Below are positions 8,243 through 18,149 of a stretch of DNA of 64,000 nt, piece after piece. Origin of the DNA: Prorocentrum cordatum (taxonomy: Eukaryota; Sar; Dinophyceae; Prorocentrales; Prorocentraceae); contig CAUYUJ010005780.1 in NCBI GenBank assembly GCA_963575745.1, positions 1,080,001 to 1,144,000 on the forward strand, written 5' to 3'. The translations under genes and the position numbers were made by a program. Within the stretch, counting starts at the first letter, position 1; each line of letters begins with the position of its first letter. The notes beneath the pieces are model-generated. The model was not told where the DNA came from and did no database searches. It worked only from the letters and a program-made list of their open reading frames with translations.

Positions 8243-10657
8243 TCAGGCGCCCCCCAGCTTCGCCTGCCGCCTCGCGGGCGCGACGCTGGCCTCCTTTGTC
8301 GAGACCGCCGCCTCCGCCTGGCGCGCCACGCCCTGTGCCGACCCCGCCTCAAGCAAGGCATCCACGCTGTTTTCGATGCCGTCGGCCGCCGCCAGCTTCG
8401 CGGACGCCTCCTGCGCGGCGGCCTTGAAGGTACTCCGGAAGATGCCGCCCCCGATGTCCCCCAGCGCGCCTCTCAGCGAGTCGGCCGACAGCGTCCTCAG
8501 GGGGCTGCGGAAGGACACGCCGGCGCCGATGCGCGCGATCGTGTCCGCATTCGTGGGCTGGTCCCCGAAGATGGGCACCACGCAGAGGGGGACTCCGAAG
8601 GAGAGGGCCTCGTGCACGCTGTTGGCGCCCCCGTGGGTGACGAAAGCGTCGCAGAGAGGCAGCAGGTCGACCTGCGGCACAGACTTGCAAACCACCATGT
8701 TAGAGGGAGGCTCGGGCAAAGCCTCCAGGGCGTCCGCCATGTTGGGCCCCATGGAGACGATAGCGAACATGCCGGGGTCCCTTGCCACGGCCTCGAAGAC
8801 AGCGCGAAAGACGAACAAGCAAAACTCCTCTTCGGGGAAACCGAAAGATACCGATACCGCTACTCCCTGGACCTCTCCTGGAGCGCGTCAGAGTGCGAGA
8901 ACAACGGAAGGGTGGCGGTGTCGGGACCTTTCCCTCCCCTGATCCTTACCCGTGTAATCCATCAGGCTCCTCGTGCCCTCGACCCACTCGTCGTTGTCGG
9001 CTGCCACGGAGCCGAAGGCCTCTCGCCAGAACTTGCCAGTCGCCACCGTCCCCAGGGACACCAGCACGAGGCGGTAGTCGTCCTCCTTGGCGCTGAGGGC
9101 GGCGAGCAGGGCTGGTGACGGGGAGCCGAGCCCAGCGCCGAGCCCCTCGGCGATGTCCGCGTTCTCGATCCTCCTCACGCCCGGGTCCAGGAGGGCACCC
9201 ACGCAGCGGAAGGGCGCGTGGCCAAACCTACGGACCTGCTTCTCCGACTTGGGCGGGGCGTAGAAGTCCTCGAGGGTGGTCACCAGGTTCAGGACGGGCG
9301 AGTAGAACTCGAGGAGACTGGCATCCTTGAATGAAAACAGCGGCACAACATAAACTTTCGGAGGTGCGCGCGGATTTCGTGAACTCTGCGCTGGACACCG
9401 AGCGCTCCAGGAGCGGCGCCGATGGGGCCTGGCAAGATTTCCAAGAAATCCGCGCCATGCTCCGAACACCAATGCTTGTGGCGTTTCTTTTTCTTCTTCT
9501 TTGAAGGGGCCCTGGGACACAGAAAAAAATAGTCACAAATAACAGATTCCCCACATTTTCCAATATTTTCTAGGTTTTTGACTTCCCACACTTCCCATAT
9601 TTTCCTATATTGTCTGGGGAATTGACGATTAACTGTGTCTGTGTGTTTTCCCCCGTGATTATTTTTTTCTTCTTCTTCTTTAGCACTTTGGATCCTCAAA
9701 CACGTCGATGCCGTACTCACTCCGGATCCACTGGCGCGGGCCCTCGACCCAGGGTAGGTCCTCCACCTGCGGGGCAACGTTAGGGGAGGACTGGATCAGG
9801 GGGGGCAAAATGAACAAGTAAGAATCGGTAATACATCGCCGATAGGTCGGCGATATACCTCCGAGAGCCAAATCGCACGTTCCTGGGCGGGGTGGCCTAT
9901 GAGGTCCATATCGGGCGATTGGGGGTCGATGCATCCACCCCTGAGCCTAGCCCCCCCCCCACGTTGCCCCTGGTCTTCGGGTCATAACTCGGCTCCCAAG
10001 CAGCCGTTCGGGACGTTCTGGGCACCTCCGGAAAGCCCTCGGCAAAACGCAGCTGCTAAAAGGCATCCAGAGGCTGGAAAACCGCCGCGAACAAACCAAA
10101 AAGCACGAAAACCAACGAAAACGTAGAAACTGTCCCCCCGCGGCGTTGCCCCTGACCACCTCGTCCGGCAGCGTGAAGACGCCTGGGCCTGGCATCGTGA
10201 GCATACTGACTGGTGCGGCGCCGTGCACGTGAGCCGCCACCCGGCCGCAGGGCAGGAACGGGTCGCAGACGATGGCGCTCACGCGCGGCGAAAGGGCGCG
10301 CACGTCGTCGAGGAGCTGGGGCAGCACCAACTGCGAGTTGTACATCACACTGAAGGGGAACCGCGTGAGGTGCTCTGGGGCGTCGTCGGTCAGGCCCACG
10401 GCGGCGCGCTCGGCGGCCGTCAACGCCGCGAAATGGCCGGGCTGCCTGAGGATGCCGGTGAAGTCGTGGTTGGCATACCGGAAGGGCTTCCATGCCGCGC
10501 CAGCGGCCTCGACGACGGCCCGCATGGAGCCGTCCACGAAATAGGTGACCTTGCAACCCCGCGAGACCAGGCGCGACACCAACGGCAGAGTGGGATTCAT
10601 GTGGCCCGTCGCAGCGATATTCATGAAAACAACGTGAGGCTGCGTCATCGCCGACAT
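8243..10657 (-). CDS. UDP-glycosyltransferase (GT-B fold, GT1/MGT-like), four exons
   Basis: Transfers a sugar from a nucleotide donor to a small acceptor, probably in the cytosol; substrate unknown. Exon 1 (10657 to about 10160) starts MSAMTQPHVVF and has the N-terminal GT-B signature 'ATGHMNPTLPLVSRLVSRG' that binds acceptor. Exon 2 (9766-9695) follows acceptor CCCCGCAG. Exon 3 (9325-8950) holds the inter-domain 'VLVSLGTVATGKFW'. Exon 4 (8829-8243) holds the donor-binding PSPG-like block: 'THGGANSVHEALSFGVPL' then 'FGDQPTNA', with the conserved HGG, E and DQ residues present. Predicted length about 509 aa, close to family size. Exon 3/4 phases agree with a GTAAGG donor at 8949. The exon 1 donor is ambiguous (GT at 10159 or 10156) and the exon 2 donor may be a GA (9694). 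No transmembrane tail is obvious in exon 4. Each intron carries an inverted-repeat element. Family assignment is firm; exact junctions 1 and 2 are inferred. Confidence 0.87.
8830..8949 (-). mobile_element. Family E introner-like element forming intron 3
   Basis: The 120-bp intron runs from GTAAGG to CCCCGAAG. Its 3' half matches a dispersed element found at 19205-19335, 37013-37152, 61310-61435 and 62306-62437; shared blocks are 'CAGGAGAGGTCC', 'AGCGGTATCGGTATC' and the following pyrimidine-rich CCCC-AG. In the 37-kb and 19-kb copies the same position also ends CCCCAG. Confidence 0.7.
9326..9512 (-). mobile_element. Family B introner-like element ending at the intron 2 acceptor
   Basis: Occupies the 3' half of intron 2. 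On the minus strand it starts near 'CTTCAAAGAAGAAGAAAAAG' and ends 'CCGAAAGTTTATGTTGTGCC' followed by 'GCTGTTTTCATTCAAG', which is the splice acceptor of exon 3. The two ends are inverted repeats of each other and match copies at 8022-8217, 21295-21477 and 49316-49490. The 5' half of the intron (9513-9694) is AT-rich and unrelated. Confidence 0.8.
9767..9985 (-). mobile_element. Family D introner-like element ending at the intron 1 acceptor
   Basis: Bounded by inverted repeats AGGGGCAACG and CGTTGCCCC. The inner end reads CGTTGCCCCGCAG and is the acceptor of exon 2. The centre has 'ATCGCCGATAGGTCGGCGAT', itself palindromic. A second copy lies at 15776-15945. The exon 1/intron 1 border at 10145-10155 also carries CAGGGGCAACG, so the whole intron may be an older insertion with a nested one inside. 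Confidence 0.72.
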
Positions 10658-10679
10658 CGGAGCAGCTGTGGAGGAGGGA

Positions 10680-11555
10680 ATCTCAACCTTCAGCGGGGGT
10701 AAGCGGGGCAGGGGGCTTGACTGATTGAGCGCTGTGATTCAAAGTGTTTGGGGGAAGAATCAGCTGTGCTCTATTTGCGCGATACCCAACTTCTCGCCAA
10801 TTCGGCCTCTGAAGAGCCTCTGAGGCTTCACGAGAGCCACGATACGGCGAATGAGGGCCCGAAGAGAGGCCGACATGGGCCCCAATAATATACACGGAGG
10901 AAACGCCCCAATCGATGTACACCTTCATAATGTCAATCCATATGTTTAGATATCATCGTATGGAAAGAACGAGTGCGAGATAGAGGAGAGAGAAGGAGAG
11001 AGAGAGAGAGATAGACTTTTGTGCGCGTGTACAAACACCTATGTCTCTACAGACGGAGAGAGAGAAAAAGAGAGAGAGAGACCCCCTGGGGGGCGCAAGG
11101 CTGTGAAGGATCATGCCAGACTGCTCTCTTGCGGTCTCTATATGTATTACATGTGTTTGCCTCTTGTCTCTCCTGTCCCATCTCCATGTCGCGGTATACT
11201 GGAGGTCCGCGGCGCAACAACATCGACAACAAGAGCGCAAGCTCTTTTTACGAGTAGTGCTGCGCATGAACCACCTACGCCCTTGAATGCAATCTGAAAC
11301 AGGTGTATGCTGCCCGCGTCATGTACTGGCGTGTCTCGAGGCCGAAACTACGCATACATGCGTAACAACAAACCATAGGCGGGCGCAATGAAGCTTGTAC
11401 ATGCCTGTCAGATAGCAAGGCGCCAACATCAGTTTGGCCAACATTACGTTTTAACCAGTACCACTCTTACGATAACCATATACGGCTGCTACGGCCACGA
11501 ACGCACTAGTCACCATCATTACGTCTGTCATCCAACCATGACTGGCACCTCGATG
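10680..11555. other. Intergenic; GA-rich microsatellite at 10976-11095
   Basis: Upstream flank of the glycosyltransferase. 10976-11012 and 11054-11084 are (GA)n-rich runs. No TATA-like or other promoter motif could be recognised; dinoflagellate promoters are poorly defined. No gene seen. Confidence 0.5.
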
Positions 11556-13045
11556 CCTCCCTGACTGGCAGCCTGCCCTGCCAGCCTGCCGCCTGCCTGC
11601 AAGCTGCAGGCAATCCGTAATTACATCGGAGGTGAGGGGGTGAGATCGAAGTGGAACGGAGAGCCCCCCTACCGGGAAATCGGTTTTGGTTTCGTGTTCG
11701 TGCGTGCCGTGCGTGCGGGCGAGGCGAAGCTGTGTGGGCGGGCGAGAAGAACATCTCCTCCGGCTGAGGCGCGGCCGGACGAAATGATTCCTTTCCGGGG
11801 GACGGTGGCCCGCGGTGTCCCGCTGAGGTCCCGTCGGTGCCCCGATGATGGTGATGATGATGATGATGATGATGTCGATGATGTTGATGATGATGATGAT
11901 GATGGTGATGGTGATCGTGGTGATGATGATGCTGTCCCGATGATGATGATGACGACGATGATAGTGATGTTGACGATGTTGATGATGATGGTGATGGTGG
12001 TGATGATGATGGTGCCCCGATGATAATGATGATGATGATGTTGATGATGATGTTGGTGGTGATGATGGTGTCCTGATGATGATGATGTTGACGATCCTCA
12101 TTATGTTGATGATATGAGATAATGAAATGGTGATGATGATGCAGGTGATGATGATGGCATCCCGATGATGATGATGATGATGATGATGCTGATGAGGTTG
12201 ATGATGATGTTGTTAATGATGATGAGGTGTTGATGATGATGGTGCCCCGATGATGATGATGTTGATGATGATAACAATGAGTGTGTCGCGATGATGTTCC
12301 TGATGATGATAATGATTATGATGATGTTGATGAGGATGATGACGATGTGTTGATGATGAATTTGATGATGGTGGCCCGATGATGGTGCTGATGATGACGA
12401 CGACGGAGTCTCGATGATGATGGTGGTGATGGTGATGATGGTGACGATGATGATGGTGTCCAAATCATGATGATGTTGATGATGATGTTGCTGATGATGA
12501 TGGTGTTCCGATGATGATGTTCATGATGCTGTTCATGATGATGATGGGATTATGATGATTGTGATAATGATGGTTGTGTTCCGATGGTGATGATGATGGT
12601 GTCCTGATGATGATGTTGATGATGATGATGATGAGTGTGAAGATGATCGTGTCCCGATAATGATGATGATGGTGATGATGCTTATGTTGTTGATGATGGT
12701 GATGAGGTGATGATGGTGATGGTGTCCCGATGATGACGATGATGTTAATGACGTTGATGACGATGATGTTGGTGATGATGATGATAACGTTGATTTTGAG
12801 ATCGATTGTGATATCGATAATGAGATCGATAGTAAGACCGAATGTGAGATCGATTGTGAGATCGATTGTGAAATCGATAGTGAGATCGATAGTGAGATTG
12901 GGAGATCGATTGGGACGTCGATCGAATGAACTAGATCGAGTGAGATTGATTGTGAGATCGATCGGGTGAGATCGATCGAGCGAGACCGATAGTGAGATCG
13001 ATAGTGAGATCGATAGTGAGACCGATCGAGTGAGAGATGTATACA
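11556..13045. repeat. Composite repeat: unique head, (ATG)n array, GAGATCGAT array
   Basis: Three parts. 11556-11835 is a head with 'CCTGCCCTGCCAGCCTGCCG' and 'GTGCGTGCGGGCGAGGCGAA'. 11840-12785 is a degenerate (GAT/ATG)n array broken by GTCCCGATGAT. 12787-13035 is an array of 12-bp units GAGATCGATAGT. The same order of head, GTCCCG-rich part and GAGATCGAT array recurs at 39565-40432. Poly-Ile/Ser/His frames here are artefacts. Confidence 0.85.
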
Positions 13046-14060
13046 TAATTGTATGCATGCATGTATGCATGTATGTACGTACGTACGTACGTATATATGT
13101 GTATGTATGTCTGTAGTTTTGTAAGTACTGGGGTATGTATATACACTGCGTCTTGGACTTCCTGGGAAGGGCGTCAAAAGGCCGAGGCGCATATGGAAAT
13201 GGATTGAGATCTGGCCTACACTATAGAGGGCATATGTTTGTCCATATCGCTGCGCCTCGGACGTATGGGGAAGGGAGCCCCAAACTCCAAGATACATTGG
13301 ATTTGGATATACATCTTGTCCGTATGGCAACCTGCCCTGCCAGCCTGTCGCCTGCCTGCAAGCCACCCTTTCCACCTGCTGCTATGTTTGTCGCTGCTGC
13401 TACTGAATTGTTGTAAGCGGCCAAAAGGGTCTGAAACTGCATGGGCCCCGAGAAAATCGGTACAGACGGTGGATGACTGCAAATCCGCTCAAATCGGTCC
13501 CCGGACCCCTCCCGGGGTCCGTCCGGTGCAGTGCTTCACTCTGGATCCGTTGCTGAAAATCCTGGGCCCCGAAAACGGCCCCTGGAAACCGAAACTGGCA
13601 AAACAGAACAAAAACAAAAACTCCCCGAACCATCAACCTCGAACCTCTCCGCTCTGCCTTCCTGCGTATCGGAACCAATGCTGGGCCATCTCCACCCCCC
13701 GGCCGGCTTCAACAGAATGGACCCTTGATCAGCGATCGGGTGGGGGGGGTCCGCCCCTGCACGAGAGCCCGCGAGGCCTCCTTCGCGGTCTGGAGCCCTC
13801 TCCGCGAGCTGGTCTCGTGCTCCAGCTGCCTCGCAAGCGGAGAGTGGGGTGGCCTCCAGCCCACTCGGAGCCGCCAATACAATTAAGGCGTATAATAAGG
13901 ATGCACGATAAGGGTGCCAGGGCCTTGGAGGGCCATGTCGATACTGTTGAAACGGGGTTGGCCAGCAAAAGTTGCCAAGGATGGGCCGAAAGAGAAGGGA
14001 TGCAAGGGCTACCTAGGAAAATGTACCATCCTTACTATGCGCTTTGATTGTAGAGAGCAG
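13046..14060. other. No supportable gene; dispersed repeat fragments
   Basis: 13060-13100 is a GTATGTATGTACGTAC tandem. 13326-13372 repeats the 'CTGCCCTGCCAGCCTG' block of 11565-11605. 13480-13620 contains a hairpin 'CGGACCCCTCCCGGGGTCCG'. The 269-codon plus frame spanning the region reads through these repeats and is not convincing. Confidence 0.45.
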
Positions 14061-14222
14061 AGGCCTCCAAGATGGGGTCGGAAAAGATGGGGTCGGAGGA
14101 TCTTGCCGCATCGCCGATACAATACGTGGTCGATGCATTGCCGATGCATTGACAATGCAGTGCGTCGGCGTTTCGGCGAGATCCTCCGACCCCATCTACT
14201 CCGAACCCATCTGGGAGGCCTA
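14061..14222. mobile_element. Hairpin element family A, copy 1
   Basis: About 160 bp, nearly palindromic. Left arm 'AGATGGGGTCGGAGGATCTT', right arm 'GATCCTCCGACCCCATCTAC'; the outer ends GGCCTCCAAGATGGGGTCGG and CCGAACCCATCTGGGAGGCC are also complementary. The centre is rich in CGATGCATTG. Further copies: 20692-20862 (full) and 23466-23570 (one good arm). Likely a non-autonomous inverted-repeat element. Confidence 0.78.
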
Positions 14223-15775
14223 GACAAGCGGAGCGTGGGGGGGGCATCTGGCTCACTCAGAGCTGCCAAGGCGTCCAATGTTGAGACTCCGAGCCTTCAA
14301 GCGATCAACCTCCCAAGCAGGAGTGGAAAAGCAAACGCCGAAAATCTGAATCTCTGGGCTGGCTGGCTGCATGGATGCTGCCAGGCAGCTGATGACAAGG
14401 GGCTCGACAAGCAAGGCGGGGAGATGAGAGGCTGGCCAGGCCACATCCTCCTATCTTCAGAGCGCCCGCCTAATTCAGTGGACTTGTTCGACACAAGTTC
14501 TGATGTGGCCTGGGCCGAAGGGCAGCGGATCCCGTCGAATTGTGCAGATCAAGGCACACTGTGAAAATAGCGCTTTCGCGGGGGTTAGAGTTCGGATGTC
14601 GCCACGTGTTCAACGAGTTCCGGACCCTACCCCAGCCGCCCATCGAGTTGCCTGAATCGTTGATCGGCGAGGGTAAGGTTCGGAGTACGCCACCGAAAGA
14701 GCTGCATTGGGGCGCAGGGAGTGAAGCCGCTCTGCGCTCAGGGGGGGCGGCAATCGCACGATGGCGGCGAATGATAAGAGGCGAGGCGCCCGAAAAAAGC
14801 GACAACGAAAACATATACCCTTTAAACGCGCGAACCAACGGGCCTCGTGCTGCCACAAGGCTACCGACTGGCCAACAATGGGCATGGGGGCCGGCCATGC
14901 TGGCTAGGAGAGGCCGGAATCGAATCGATGAGTCGGATCGGCGGTCGAAATGAATCGGTTCGGCGGAATCTGGAAGTCAAACCGGAAGAAATCGAATCGG
15001 CGAAGATCGGCAAGCCGATAAGGCCTCCACTGAGAAGCCAGAATCCAAATCGGAGTCCGAAGCCGAAGCGGAGCGAGAATCGGAAACGACCGACATCGAA
15101 TCGAATCGAGTCGGAGGAGTCCAGATGAGCCCTGTGCCAGGCGCGGCAGCCCCAGCGCCTTTGCCAGGCCTCCCCTGCGCAGTCGGCGCTCGAAGGTGCC
15201 CGCGCCCGCCGCCCCCTGGAGCCCATCTCGGCCAGCATGGCCGCGCCCCGCTGACGGCTGCTCCGTTCGGGGAGGAGGCAGGCATCCTTCGTGAGACGAC
15301 TGGAATTGGATGGGGATGCGATCGAGATGGGATGGAGATGGCGATTGGGAGCGGGAAAGGGGACGGAAATGGCATGACGGCGGCAGGATGATGGTATGGA
15401 ATGGGATGCAAATGATTTGGGGTGTGGGTTGGATGCTTTGATTGGAATGGGCTATGGAATGAGGGAACACGGCTGGCATGATTTGGCACGGTGCCCCTCG
15501 AGACTTCCGACGACAGCACAAGCTCGGTTTGCCCAACGTTCAGAAAACGAGAAAGGCACAACAAACATCACGAACGACAAGAATACCGGCATGCCCGCTG
15601 CACCTGGATGGCGAAGGATCCCAGTGTCCCAGCGCGCCGGATCGATCTACGAAGCTCCAAAAGGCAGAACAGGCCCTCGAAAGATTTGTTTGCTGGCAGT
15701 GCTAGCGGACGCGACGCCGGCGGGCCGCGCCTGCCACTGGGCGCACTGGAGCAGGTGGGAAAACGTAACGGTAGA
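14223..15775. other. No supportable gene; CGAATCGGA-type simple repeats
   Basis: 14915-15120 is a degenerate GAATCG/GAAATCG array, also seen at 19840-19905 and 22330-22560. 15300-15480 is GGATGG/GGAATGG-rich. 15478-15705 (+) and 15647-15781 (-) have frames with some protein-like character; the minus frame begins next to the CCGCAG end of element D2, so an exon there is possible but unproven. Confidence 0.4.
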
Positions 15776-15945
15776 CTGCTGCGGAGGATGAGGGGCAACG
15801 ATAGGCGGGGACTGGCATGGAGGGGGAAGCATCGACCTGGAATCGACGATACATGGCCGATAGATCGGCGACTGGCCCCCGACAGCGAATCCGCACCTTT
15901 CCCTTTCTCCTGGTCCCCCACCGGTCGTTGCCCCTGAGAAGATGA
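15776..15945. mobile_element. Family D introner-like element, copy 2
   Basis: Inverted termini AGGGGCAACGATAGG and CGGTCGTTGCCCCTGAG; centre 'CATGGCCGATAGATCGGCGA'. Same layout as the element in intron 1 of the glycosyltransferase. On the minus strand its lower end reads CGTTGCCCCTCATCCTCCGCAG in two blocks, a plausible splice acceptor, as in the glycosyltransferase copy. Confidence 0.68.
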
Positions 15946-16796
15946 TGAGGAGGGGAGGAGGCCCGCGACACTCAGATTGGCGGGAGCGGGCGCGCGCAGG
16001 CGGCCTCAGGCACCAGAACACGACGCAAGGCCAGGAGAGTTTCGTTTGTGTGTTTCTGGAAGCTGATCTTACTGAGGACGCTCGCGGATTAGCGGCACAC
16101 TGAAGCAATTCGCAGCAAATAGCAGCAACCGACTAGCCGCACATAGCGGCACACGCCCCGCGCCAACCGTCCACCAATCACCACACACTCGCCGCTAGTG
16201 GCCGCTAAGCGCAACACAACTTTCGGTGACATTCCAGGCTTCTGTGTACGAACCAACCTCAGGTGAGGTATGTGAAGCTGAGCCTCCGATCACAAGGCCC
16301 CCCCACGGAAAGAAACATCAACTCAACGAATACCAGCCGCCCTGCAGAGGCTGCGTTATACTCTGCCTCGGGCAGGCGCTACCGGGAGGCCTGGTGGAAC
16401 CCGTGCTGCTGAACTTCCTTTCTCCCCGTGCTGCTCCTGGAAGAGGGCGAGGCAGCTGCCTCCCCATGTCCCGGCAAGCTGGAAGCGTGCGCGCTGCGAA
16501 GATCTCCCGTGAACTGCCCCCCTCGTTCCTCCCCGGTCCTCGGGGGGGGGGTGCCAGGGGCCCCGCCCCGCGCCTCTCCAGCGCGCTCACCTTGGCACCC
16601 GCCGCGCCCTGCTGCTCGGCCAGGAGCGCCTGGCCGCGCAGCACGTGCGGAGGGGGGCGTCCGCCGAGGAGGCGTCGCTGGACGGGGCCCAGGGGGACAC
16701 AATTGAAGCGGCATCGATCCCAGGACTTCCTGGATTTGTTCCATCGCCTCCTCATGAACTCTCAATGTGTTCATACAAACTGGCTTTTGTTCATGT

Positions 16797-17040
16797 CTGT
16801 CCCTCTGTATCCCTCTTTTTCGTTGTGGGGGGACGTCCAGCGCAAGCGCGGGCATCTCCCTCCAAGGACGGGAGGGGAGAGGACCATGAGGCGGAGCAAA
16901 CAAGGGAAGGAGGAAAAGGCGGCGGTGGCACCCGCTGTTGTGGCCATCCTCCCTCCCCTTGCTTCCGCGGCGGCCCCCTCTTCCGCTGCGATGTTTGGGA
17001 CTGTCGTCATTTTTGAAGGCTGGTGGGGTCCAACAAACTG
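16797..17040. repeat. Dispersed repeat, copy 1 (second copy 17894-18130)
   Basis: Shares 'TCGTTGTGGGGGGAC', 'TCCAGCGCAAGCGCGGGCAT' and 'GGCCATCCTCC...GCTTCCGCGGC' with 17894-18130 in the same orientation about 1.1 kb away. No protein family recognised in either copy. Confidence 0.75.
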
Positions 17041-17280
17041 ACGTCCGACGCTGATCTAGACAAGACCTCGCCATGCCCGGGGGAATCTGCGAACCGCAAA
17101 AGTGTCGGCTGTTTCGAAGGGGTGCTGGGGGGTCCATCGCGGCGCCGTCCTACGCATATTCAAACTGGGCCTCACCAGCACTGGGGGGCTGCGACTTGCG
17201 CGACTGTCGACACTTTCGCAGGGTTTCTGGGGCGTCCAGCACAGCGACGTCCTACGCGGACTCAAGTTGGAGTTGGTATC
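17041..17280. repeat. Short tandem repeat, about three 105-bp units
   Basis: Units begin GACTGTCGTCATTTTTGAAGG (17000), GTGTCGGCTGTTTCGAAGG (about 17100) and GACTGTCGACACTTTCGCAG (about 17203), each followed by GGGG-TCCA and GACGTCCTACGC-type motifs. Degenerate. Confidence 0.6.
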
Positions 17281-17284
17281 CTAC

Positions 17285-17510
17285 CCCGCGGGCCGCGGGA
17301 AGACCTGGCGGCGCGCCTGCGGGCATTGATCTCCCGCACTGAAGGTTGCAGTCAGGAAACGAAAAATCTTGCGAGCGAGCTCGGCCCCGCTCGCTTCGTG
17401 CACTGGCGTTGAGAAGTGGATGCTTTGGAACGCCAGGGCGACGTGGCGCGGGCCGCGTTGCTCGTCCAGCAAGCCTCTGGAAACGAATGGCTTCCCTTAT
17501 TCCTCATCCT
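17285..17510 (+). pseudogene. Helical protein fragment interrupted by in-frame TGA
   Basis: One plus frame reads 'EDLAARLRALISRTEG', 'ETKNLASELGPARFVHWR', then TGA at 17410-17412, then continues in the same frame 'EVDALERQGDVARAALLVQQ' and 'ASGNEW'. Both sides have coiled-coil-like helical composition, so the stop looks like a single-base lesion (CGA to TGA) or a small unseen intron. Upstream the frame merges with the 105-bp tandem; downstream it becomes low complexity. No family recognised. The minus strand is also open here, which lowers confidence. Confidence 0.42.
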
Positions 17511-17893
17511 GCCTCTTTCGTTGTCGTCCCCTTCATCCATCCACAACCGTACTGCTGTTGTCGCGCTAACTTTTCGGCCCCTCGCCCGTCCTTCTCCTGC
17601 CCCTCGCTCCCATCCCCCATGTCTTTTTCGAATCTGAGGCCTCAGTCCTCGTCCTTCTGTGGCTGTCCTGTAAATCGTGCAACGCGCGCGCTTCCCACGT
17701 AACGTGCTCAACCAATGACAGGTCCTGTGTTGCCATAGCCGAACTATTCAGGACCAGCTCCTCTTGCCACTTAATGCGCGTGCGTTGGGTACATCGCATG
17801 GTATGTATGTAATGTTTCATGGGCTTGCGTATTCCCTTCCATTTCCCACTTTTTTCACGGTTTGGGCGAACCTAAGCGTTTATTCCCGCCTGT
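17511..17893. other. No firm gene
   Basis: 17566-17800 on the minus strand has a frame with moderately protein-like content ('WQEELVLNSSAMATQDLSLV') that lacks a clear splice site or start. Nothing else seen. Confidence 0.3.
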
Positions 17894-18130
17894 GCAGATG
17901 TGTCCCTCCTGCTCGTTGTGGGGGGACTTCCAGCGCAAGCGCGGGCATTTCTCTCGGAGAGGGGGGAGGGGGGTAGACGAGGGCCACGGGGCCGAGGAAA
18001 AAGGGAGTGGAAGGGGCTGTGGTGGCAACCGCTGGTCTGGCCATCCTCCTCCTGTGGCTTCCGCGGCGCCCCCTTCCTCCTCGAGACGTGCCGGCAAGGC
18101 GTCCGGGTCGATGAGCATGATGATTTCTCA
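17894..18130. repeat. Dispersed repeat, copy 2 (first copy 16797-17040)
   Basis: Same block order as the copy at 16797-17040, with substitutions throughout and GA-rich middle. Confidence 0.75.
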
Positions 18131-18149
18131 CCATCTACGGAGCTGAAAC

